The notes under the pieces are model-generated. The model was not told the DNA's origin. It saw only the letters and a list, made by a program, of their open reading frames with translations, and did not search any database. From assembly GCA_020722405.1 (NCBI GenBank), contig DYKW01000095.1, positions 1 through 7,129 of the forward strand: a DNA stretch of 7,129 nucleotides, written 5' to 3'. Below are positions 1-5,584 of this stretch, piece by piece; position 1 is the stretch's first letter; each line of letters starts with the position of its first letter. This stretch comes from Anaerolinea thermophila (GTDB lineage: Bacteria; Chloroflexota; Anaerolineae; Anaerolineales; DRKV01). The translations under genes were made by a program, and so were the position numbers.

Positions 1-76
1 CGCCATGAAAAATAATTTTCACCACCAGACATAAAAATCTATTTTCAGATCAGATGCAACTGGAGTGCAGAACACA
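1..76 (+). promoter_or_regulatory. A+T-rich leader with a possible promoter
   Basis: This stretch is clearly richer in A and T than the genes that follow. A weak sigma-70-like pair can be drawn: TTTTCA at 16-21 and TATTTT at 40-45, 18 nt apart, each matching four of six consensus bases. It would lie about 30 nt upstream of the first gene. GGAG at 62-65 could act as ribosome binding site for the ATG at 77. All three forward frames stop here (stops at 6-8, 13-15 and 32-34), so an upstream forward-strand gene could contribute at most a short tail ending by 34. The promoter is an inference from pattern only. Confidence 0.3.
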
Positions 77-931
77 ATGAAGGCAACGTTAAAACGAGTA
101 ACCCCTGAACCCTTATGGAACGCCGCCCGAGATGCCGTGGTATTCACTCGGAATATCCCAGAACTATCCTCCGCCTACCTGCACCCCTGGCGGCGGCAAA
201 GCATGGCGCGTTTGGCAGCACTGAAGGATAAATACCGCGGCCGGCGCTGCTTCATTATCGGTAACGGCCCCAGTCTACGTCAAACCGATGTCTTCCCCTT
301 GCGCAATGAATTCACTTTTGGCATGAATCGCGTTTACCTGGCTTTTGAGCGGTGGGGATTTCGAACCTCTTTCCTGGTTTCGGTCAACGACCTGGTGATT
401 GAACAGTGCGTTGATGATTTCCTGGCGCTCGATATGCCCAGGTTTTTCTCCTGGCGCTCCCGCAAATATTTCCAACCCGCCCTACACCGTTCCTCTGAAC
501 TCACAACGGCAAACCCGGATGCGCATTCAAGCCGTTTGCCTACCTTTCTCTACGCCACCTATGGCGCCCCTACCTTCGCCCGCGATGCCCGCTTCCGCCT
601 GTGGGAAGGCGCTACTGTGACCTACGTCTGCCTGCAACTGGCCTTCCACATGGGCTTCGCTGAGGCGATCTTGATTGGCGTAGACCACAGTTTTGCAACC
701 AAAGGCCAGCCCAATAAAACCGTTGTCTCAGACGGTGACGATCCCAATCATTTCGACGCGCGCTATTTCGGTAAAGGCTTCCGCTGGCAATTGCCCGACT
801 TGGATACCTCCGAGCAGGCCTACCTCCTGGCGCGTTACGCCTGGGAACAGGATGGACGGCGGGTGCTGGATGCCACCATTGGCGGCAAATTAACCATCTT
901 CCCGAAAGTGCAGTATGACCGCCTCTTTTGA
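77..931 (+). CDS. MptE-like / DUF115 family protein of a glycan cluster
   Basis: A 284-residue soluble protein with no signal peptide or membrane segment. It resembles the DUF115/MptE-like family (6-hydroxymethylpterin diphosphokinase MptE-like), members of which occur in bacterial surface-glycan loci. What is seen: a basic N-terminal stretch; a strand-loop motif CFIIGNGPSL ending near residue 67; EGATVTYVCLQLA at about 177-189; IGVDHSF at about 200-206; DPNHFDARYFGKG at about 222-234; and a C-terminal GGKLTIFPKVQY. The first three correspond to the phosphate-binding-like loop and the G-D motif of the family. The frame also opens at GTG 65, four codons earlier. ATG 77 is preferred because GGAG at 62-65 lies 11 nt upstream of it, while GTG 65 has no such site. 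The 3' end overlaps the next gene by 17 nt, suggesting one transcript and possible translational coupling. The substrate cannot be read from the sequence. A role in pterin synthesis is unlikely here; glycan transfer or modification is a guess from context. Confidence 0.8.
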   Translation: MKATLKRVTPEPLWNAARDAVVFTRNIPELSSAYLHPWRRQSMARLAALKDKYRGRRCFIIGNGPSLRQTDVFPLRNEFTFGMNRVYLAFERWGFRTSFLVSVNDLVIEQCVDDFLALDMPRFFSWRSRKYFQPALHRSSELTTANPDAHSSRLPTFLYATYGAPTFARDARFRLWEGATVTYVCLQLAFHMGFAEAILIGVDHSFATKGQPNKTVVSDGDDPNHFDARYFGKGFRWQLPDLDTSEQAYLLARYAWEQDGRRVLDATIGGKLTIFPKVQYDRLF

Positions 932-2432
932 TGACTTCCCCACCCCCTTTGGGGATAGACTCCCCCGTTGGGGACTGACGGCCCTCGTAGCGGGTCTGTT
1001 GTTCCTGGGGGGATTACTGCGCCTGATAGATTCTACCGATCCCCCTCTCGACTTCCACCCTACGCGCCAATTGCACAGCGCCATTGTGGCGCGCAGCCTG
1101 TACTATGGGATGCGCACCGATGTCGCCCCCGCGGAGAAAAATGCTATCGTGCAGCAGCGCAACGCGGTTGGACGTTACGAGCCGCCTATCCTGGAGACGA
1201 TAGTCGCCTGGGGTTATCGCTTACTTGGGCACGAATCCTGGGTGGTACCGCGCCTGATTGACACCCTCCTGTGGCTGATTGCGGGGCTGGCACTTTTCGA
1301 TGTGGCCAGTCGGGCAACCAATGCCGATGGTGCCCTGATCGCGTTGGCCTTTTACCTGCTGTTACCTTTTAGCGTGCAAGCCAGCCGAAGTTTTCAGCCT
1401 GACCCCGGCATGACGATGTGGATTGTCCTTTCGGCCTGGGCATTGTATCGTTGGGCTGAGCAACCAACCTGGAAGTGGGCTATCGGGGCCGGGCTTTTTG
1501 GGGGCCTGGCAGCCCTCACCAAAATCGTGGCCGCCTACCTGGTGGGCGGGGCAGCCTTGGGGATTGTCCTCACCGCCTTGGGGTCGCGAAAGGCACTCCG
1601 CCATCCACAGGTTTGGAGCATGGTCGCCCTGATGATTCTCCCGCCCGCGTGGTACTACTTGCTCGGCAATCCCGGCGGCGCATCGGGGTATTTCGTCAAC
1701 TGGACGCTCAAACTGTTGCACCTGATCGCCGATCCGGCTTTCTACGTGCGCTGGATGAGTTTTCTGCACACTCTTTTCGGGTTGACGCCGCTTTTCTTGG
1801 GATTGCTGGGTGTTTTGCTGGCTTCTGGACGATTACGCCCGTTGCTGTTAGGGTTGTGGGGCGGGTATTTCGTCTATGGCCTAACGCTACCCTACCAGAT
1901 GTACACCCACAGTTACTACCACTTGCAACTGGTGCCTATCGTGGCGCTTTCGCTGGCGCCGGTTGCCCAATGGTTGTTTGGCGCCCTTGCCCGGCAGCCG
2001 CGCGTGTGGCAGTGGGCCGGTGTAGGGCTACTCCTGCCGGCAATCGCTTACCCCTCCTGGGTAGCGCGCTCTACCCTGCTGGCTGAAAATTTCCGAGATG
2101 AGCCGGGGTATTGGCAAGAAGTAGCCTCTTTCATTCCGGTGGACGGTTCCGTTGTGGCGCTTACCCAGGATTACGGCTACCGTTTGATGTATTTTGGTCG
2201 GCGTCGGGTCAAATTGTGGCCGAGTGTCGAGGAACAGGGACTGGCGGCACTGCGCGGCAAAGAAGGTAATTTCGCAGATGCGTTTGCCCGTTTTACCGAG
2301 GGGCGCGATTACTTTGTCGTCACTGCCATGGGACAGTGGAATCGGCAGCCTGAACTGCGCACTTACCTGACCGAAAACTACCCCTTGATCGCCGAAGGCG
2401 ATGGCTACCTCATCTTCGACTTGACCCCCTGA
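915..2432 (+). CDS. GT-C membrane glycosyltransferase, PMT/ArnT-like
   Basis: A 505-residue multipass membrane protein of the PMT/ArnT-like (GT39/GT83-type) superfamily. Such enzymes move a sugar from a polyprenyl-phosphate carrier to an acceptor on the outer face of the membrane. The first membrane segment covers about residues 21-38. It is followed by the extracytoplasmic loop PLDFHPTRQLHSAIVAR (about 44-60), where D46 sits in the place of the acidic catalytic residue of the family. A second acidic motif, QPDPGMTMW, lies at about 161-169. Further hydrophobic segments run to about residue 380, including a HSYYHLQLVP motif (about 332-341) typical of the family. A hydrophilic C-terminal domain of about 120 residues follows. 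The start at 915 overlaps the previous gene by 17 nt. No good Shine-Dalgarno site is seen, only GAAAG at 904-908. The next gene starts 4 nt after the stop. Donor and acceptor sugars are unknown. Confidence 0.85.
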   Translation: MTASFDDFPTPFGDRLPRWGLTALVAGLLFLGGLLRLIDSTDPPLDFHPTRQLHSAIVARSLYYGMRTDVAPAEKNAIVQQRNAVGRYEPPILETIVAWGYRLLGHESWVVPRLIDTLLWLIAGLALFDVASRATNADGALIALAFYLLLPFSVQASRSFQPDPGMTMWIVLSAWALYRWAEQPTWKWAIGAGLFGGLAALTKIVAAYLVGGAALGIVLTALGSRKALRHPQVWSMVALMILPPAWYYLLGNPGGASGYFVNWTLKLLHLIADPAFYVRWMSFLHTLFGLTPLFLGLLGVLLASGRLRPLLLGLWGGYFVYGLTLPYQMYTHSYYHLQLVPIVALSLAPVAQWLFGALARQPRVWQWAGVGLLLPAIAYPSWVARSTLLAENFRDEPGYWQEVASFIPVDGSVVALTQDYGYRLMYFGRRRVKLWPSVEEQGLAALRGKEGNFADAFARFTEGRDYFVVTAMGQWNRQPELRTYLTENYPLIAEGDGYLIFDLTP

Positions 2433-2436
2433 TTCC

Positions 2437-3369
2437 ATGTTGCCGTTGGTATCCATCATCACCCCTTCTTATAACCAGGTCGCCTATCTGGAGCGCACCA
2501 TTCAATCGGTGTTGAGCCAGGATTATCCCCGCATCGAATACATCATCGTAGATGGCGGCTCCACCGATGGTAGCGTGGAGACCATTCGTAAGTATGCCGA
2601 CCATCTGGCGTGGTGGGTCTCCGAACCGGACGCTGGTCAGGCGGAGGCCATCAACAAGGGCGTTGCCCGGGCGCATGGCGAAATTATCGCCTGGCTCAAC
2701 TCAGACGATGCCTACTTGCCTGGTGCGTTTTCTGCTGCGGTGAATGCCCTGCAAGCGCACCCGGAGGCCGGTTTGGTGTACGGAAATGTGCTTTCGGTGG
2801 ATGCCAACGATACCCCGATCTACCACCAAACGTTTGCGCCCTACACGCTGACCGATTTGATGGCTTTTCGCATCATCAGCCAACCAGGGGTTTTTATGCG
2901 TCGCCTGGCCTGGCAATCCGCCGGCGGGTTGGACCCGGCCTGGCACTATTTGCTCGACCATCACCTGTGGCTGCGCATTGCCCGCGACTGGCCGCTGCAC
3001 TACCTGCCGCAAACGTTAGCACAAGCCCGTTATCATCCGGCGGCTAAGAACATTGCCCTGGCAGACCGCTTCGGGCAAGATGCGTTTCGCCTGGTGGATT
3101 GGATGCGCTCGACGTCCGAATGGCAGGCGCTCTTCGTTCAGCATCGGCGGCGGGTGTTGGCCGGTGCGCATCGGCTGGATGCCTACTACAAAGTAGAAGC
3201 AGGGCGTTTTGCGTCCGGTTTACTGGCTTATGGGCGCTCCTTATTCTACAGCCCCGCGCCGGTGCTGGGCGATTGGCGGCGCATTGGCTATGCCGTGACC
3301 GGTATCTTGGGGCTTTCGAGACCGGCAAGAGCTTACCGCCGCTGGCGGCGTCGGCACATCTCAACCTGA
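2437..3369 (+). CDS. GT2 family glycosyltransferase (copy A)
   Basis: A 310-residue cytoplasmic GT-A fold enzyme of family 2, expected to use a nucleotide-sugar donor. Motifs in order: VSIITPSYNQ (5-14), the nucleotide-binding strand with DGGSTDGS (39-46), EPDAGQAEAINKG (63-75), the metal-binding NSDD (88-91), QPGVFMRR (149-156) and LDPAWHYLLDHHLWLRI (165-181). D174 of the last motif is the candidate catalytic base; the position two residues later is histidine rather than the aspartate seen in copy B. Residues after about 200 form a basic tail longer than in copy B. The start lies 4 nt after the preceding stop with no Shine-Dalgarno site, so translation is probably coupled to the upstream gene. 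Codons for about residues 33-58 are identical at every base to those of the downstream GT2 gene. Sugar specificity is unknown. Confidence 0.9.
   Translation: MLPLVSIITPSYNQVAYLERTIQSVLSQDYPRIEYIIVDGGSTDGSVETIRKYADHLAWWVSEPDAGQAEAINKGVARAHGEIIAWLNSDDAYLPGAFSAAVNALQAHPEAGLVYGNVLSVDANDTPIYHQTFAPYTLTDLMAFRIISQPGVFMRRLAWQSAGGLDPAWHYLLDHHLWLRIARDWPLHYLPQTLAQARYHPAAKNIALADRFGQDAFRLVDWMRSTSEWQALFVQHRRRVLAGAHRLDAYYKVEAGRFASGLLAYGRSLFYSPAPVLGDWRRIGYAVTGILGLSRPARAYRRWRRRHIST
2532..2609 (+). repeat. 78-nt perfect direct repeat, copy 1 (within GT2 gene A)
   Basis: These 78 bases are identical to 3493-3570, an offset of 961 nt. They encode the region around DGGSTDGS through the KYADHLA segment. By hand alignment the 83 nt before the block differ from the partner at 22 positions, and the 100 nt after it differ at 25. 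Inside it there is no difference, including at all third codon positions. Both copies lie in the same reading frame. Confidence 0.95.
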
Positions 3370-3403
3370 AAAATGCCCGGCACTCAGTACCTTCTTATCC
3401 TCT

Positions 3404-4177
3404 ATGCTTGTTTCTATTGTTACCCCCTCTTACAATCAGGTCGCTTATCTAGAACAGACGATTCAATCTGTCCTGGCACAGGATTACCCCCACATCGAAT
3501 ACATCATCGTAGATGGCGGCTCCACCGATGGTAGCGTGGAGACCATTCGTAAGTATGCCGACCATCTGGCATGGTGGGTTTCCGAACCCGACCGCGGGCA
3601 GACGGATGCCATCAACAAGGGCTTTGCTCATGCACACGGCGCTATCCTGGCCTGGTTGAATTCCGATGATGTCTATGAGTCTCATGCGGTGCGCGAAGTG
3701 GTGGCCTTTTTACAATCTCACCCGCAAGTGGGCCTGGTGTATGGCGATGCTAACTTTATCGATGAAAAAGGCCGTGTGATTGGCAAATTTGCTGCCCGCC
3801 AGACCAACTATCGCAAGTTGCTACGCGGTTCGGTGCATATTCCACAGCAGGCTGCATTTTGGCGTGCCGAGTTATGGCACCAGGTTGGTCCGCTCGACCC
3901 TTCATTCTACTTTGCGATGGATTATGATTTGTGGGTTCGGCTGGCGAAGGTATCTGAAATTCGCTATGTGCCGCGCTTATGGGCAAACTTCCGCTTGCAT
4001 GGCGAAGCCAAGACAGACGTTGCCGATGAGCGCTGTTATCCGGAAATGCTGCGTGTAGCCCATCGAGAAGGGTATGGTCCGTTTTCCTGGTTGGCACTGA
4101 AAGCCAGGGTACGTCCGCTGTTGTATCGTTGGCTGCCACTGCGTCTGCGTCTGTGGCTGCGCCGAATAGTACCGTAG
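3404..4177 (+). CDS. GT2 family glycosyltransferase (copy B)
   Basis: A 257-residue family 2 glycosyltransferase, compact and close to a bare GT-A domain. Motifs: VSIVTPSYNQ (3-12), DGGSTDGS (37-44), EPDRGQTDAINKG (61-73), NSDD (86-89), HIPQQAAFWR (145-154) and LDPSFYFAMDYDLWVRL (164-180). D173 is the candidate catalytic base and the usual second acidic residue D175 is present. The C-terminus is short and arginine/leucine rich (about 234-257) and may lie against the membrane. It is a paralogue of the preceding GT2 gene. The N-terminal 90 residues are very similar and the acceptor-binding C-terminal half is quite different, so the two probably act on different acceptors. It starts 34 nt after the previous stop with no clear ribosome binding site. 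An ATG at 3373 is out of frame. Probably in the same operon as the three genes before it. Confidence 0.9.
   Translation: MLVSIVTPSYNQVAYLEQTIQSVLAQDYPHIEYIIVDGGSTDGSVETIRKYADHLAWWVSEPDRGQTDAINKGFAHAHGAILAWLNSDDVYESHAVREVVAFLQSHPQVGLVYGDANFIDEKGRVIGKFAARQTNYRKLLRGSVHIPQQAAFWRAELWHQVGPLDPSFYFAMDYDLWVRLAKVSEIRYVPRLWANFRLHGEAKTDVADERCYPEMLRVAHREGYGPFSWLALKARVRPLLYRWLPLRLRLWLRRIVP
3493..3570 (+). repeat. 78-nt perfect direct repeat, copy 2 (within GT2 gene B)
   Basis: Partner of the block at 2532-2609, identical at all 78 positions. The next base differs (A here, G in copy 1), and the flanks then diverge at about one base in four. The block begins at the third base of codon 30 and ends at the second base of codon 56 of this gene. 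Confidence 0.95.
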
Positions 4178-4182
4178 ATGGG

Positions 4183-4211
4183 TTGACGGGAGAAGGGCTT
4201 TGTGAGAGAAT
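4183..4211 (+). promoter_or_regulatory. Possible promoter for the Wzz-like gene
   Basis: TTGACG at 4183-4188 matches five of six -35 bases. After a 17-nt spacer, GAGAAT at 4206-4211 matches four of six -10 bases. It lies in the 85-nt gap (4178-4262), the longest between the first five genes, and the gene it would serve has a different base composition from those upstream. No terminator is seen between the GT2 gene and this point, so read-through from upstream is also possible. Pattern-based only. Confidence 0.3.
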
Positions 4212-4240
4212 TTCGGCTTGGAGGACAATCCTGACGGTTA

Positions 4241-4247
4241 GAGGAGG
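4241..4247 (+). promoter_or_regulatory. GAGGAGG Shine-Dalgarno site, long spacing
   Basis: GAGGAGG is the strongest anti-SD match in front of any gene in the window. It lies 15 nt before the ATG at 4263, longer than the usual 5-10 nt. An in-frame stop at 4251-4253 rules out an earlier start; only a non-standard ATT at 4260 would shorten the gap. A similar GAGGA lies at 4221-4225. Confidence 0.45.
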
Positions 4248-4262
4248 CTCTGAATACGCATT

Positions 4263-5525
4263 ATGACAGAACAAGACATATATTTTGATGATTCCATAGA
4301 TTTACGCCGTTGGTTGCGGGTATTGTGGCAATATCGCAATTGGATTGTTGCATTGACCTTTGGCGCTGCATTGGTTGCTTTGCTTATTAGCCTGGCACTA
4401 CCGCCAACCTACGAAGCCACCGCCTTGGCCGTGATAACCTCTCCGCAATACAAATTACAGTTTGATCCTCGCATCGAGACGGTCATCAATCCAGTAGACA
4501 TGCAAATTGACGTTTATGTTGGGCTGGCGACCAGCGATAGCATGGTACAACGAGTTTTTTCTCAATTAGACCCGCTTCCAACAGGTGTCGAAAACGTTAC
4601 GGATTTGCGGGATATGCTCGATGTATCGGGGAAAAATGGCCTGCTTACCTTTTCCGTCAAAGCAAAGACCCCGCAGGATGCCTCGAGAATTGCAAATATG
4701 TGGGTGCAGACCTTTGTGAAAGAGGCCAATCGGGTGTATGGCACGAATGACAGTGAACAATTGGCCTTCTTTCAAGAGCAACTCCAGGCAGCCGCAACCC
4801 GCTTGCAACAGGCAGAAACGGCGATGACGGAATTCGTTGCTCGAGATCGTAGTGCTATCGTGCAAAACCAGTTAGCCTCCCTGCAAGCCGGTCAAGAGGA
4901 TTACTTGCGCGCGCAACGATCGTTGAGTACGGCACTGGATGATGTCGACGCTTTGCTGCAAAAAATGCAAAAACAAACCGGAGCGGTGGATTTTTCCGAC
5001 CAGATGAATGCCCTGTTCCTTTCATTGCGCGTTTTCAACGGTGGGCAGGGCTTTCCATTGCAATTGCAACTTAGCGATCCTGCCAATTTGAATACGGCCT
5101 CTCCGACAGAACAACGTCAACAATTAGAAGAGATACACACGGTGATTGAAAAGCGCTTGCAGGAGATTACAAGCCAGATGAACGCCTTGGAGCCGCAAAT
5201 TCTCTCCTTGCAAACAGAACAAGAGGGCTATCAATTGGAGAAAGACCGTCTGGAGCGTGAACTTTCACTTTCTCGGGATATGTACACCGCCCTGGCACAC
5301 AAAGTGGACGAAGTAAGCATCGTGACGAACGATTCGGTTGGGCAGGTACGCATTGCCAGTACGGCGATGACGCCGCTCAAACCCGTTTCACCGCGCAAGT
5401 TGGTCAATACCGTCTTGGCGGCCATGGTCGGTGCCATGCTGGCCGTAGGTGGTGCATTTGCCGTAGAATGGTGGCGGGAAGAAGAGCCCCAAACGACGGC
5501 CTCTAAACCCATATCGGCAGACTGA
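4263..5525 (+). CDS. Wzz-like chain-length determinant / polysaccharide co-polymerase
   Basis: A 420-residue inner-membrane protein with the architecture of the polysaccharide co-polymerase (Wzz) family. Known members set polymer length or couple polymerisation to export. What is seen: an acidic N-terminus with DLRRWLRVLWQYRNWI before a first membrane helix at about 29-47; PPTYEATALAVI (47-58), the usual start of the periplasmic domain; an alpha/beta part to about 160; two long glutamine-rich heptad-like coiled-coil stretches (about 164-240 and 283-350); the family's proline motif PLKPVSPRK (371-379); and a second helix at about 381-402. The short cytoplasmic tail has no Walker motifs and no tyrosine cluster, so a tyrosine-kinase partner, if any, is encoded elsewhere. 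The gene is visibly richer in A+T than its neighbours and uses CAA and TTG often. Start ATG 4263 is the first in the frame after an in-frame stop. A hairpin follows 22 nt after the stop. Confidence 0.88.
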   Translation: MTEQDIYFDDSIDLRRWLRVLWQYRNWIVALTFGAALVALLISLALPPTYEATALAVITSPQYKLQFDPRIETVINPVDMQIDVYVGLATSDSMVQRVFSQLDPLPTGVENVTDLRDMLDVSGKNGLLTFSVKAKTPQDASRIANMWVQTFVKEANRVYGTNDSEQLAFFQEQLQAAATRLQQAETAMTEFVARDRSAIVQNQLASLQAGQEDYLRAQRSLSTALDDVDALLQKMQKQTGAVDFSDQMNALFLSLRVFNGGQGFPLQLQLSDPANLNTASPTEQRQQLEEIHTVIEKRLQEITSQMNALEPQILSLQTEQEGYQLEKDRLERELSLSRDMYTALAHKVDEVSIVTNDSVGQVRIASTAMTPLKPVSPRKLVNTVLAAMVGAMLAVGGAFAVEWWREEEPQTTASKPISAD

Positions 5526-5547
5526 TTTCCTCTTGATTGAAAAGATA

Positions 5548-5582
5548 CAGGGGTATGCGACGCAAGGCATACCCCTGCTTTT
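5548..5582 (+). terminator. Intrinsic terminator-like hairpin after the Wzz-like gene
   Basis: A perfect 11-bp stem is formed by CAGGGGTATGC at 5548-5558 and GCATACCCCTG at 5567-5577, with an 8-nt loop (5559-5566). CTTTT follows at 5578-5582. It begins 22 nt after the stop of the preceding gene, the normal place for a Rho-independent terminator. The T-run is short (four, then G), so termination may be partial. It lies inside the possible 5' extension of the next gene, which argues for a later start there. Confidence 0.65.
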
Positions 5583-5584
5583 GT

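Noticed and set aside
1..34. Tail of an upstream gene ending at TAA 32-34
   Set aside because: Only ten codons are visible and they show no recognisable sequence; the region is just as well explained as A+T-rich intergenic DNA.
1362..1769. 135-codon minus-strand frame opposite the first GT-C gene
   Set aside because: Shadow of the coding strand, with low-complexity product and no promoter or ribosome site.
1475..2086. 203-codon forward frame inside the first GT-C gene
   Set aside because: It is an alternative frame of a gene with clear family motifs. Its product is Arg/Ala/Gly rich without known domains.
3373..3403. ATG at 3373 as an earlier start or small leader gene before GT2 copy B
   Set aside because: It is out of frame with the GT2 gene and has no ribosome site. 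Its reading merely overlaps the GT2 gene as a shadow.
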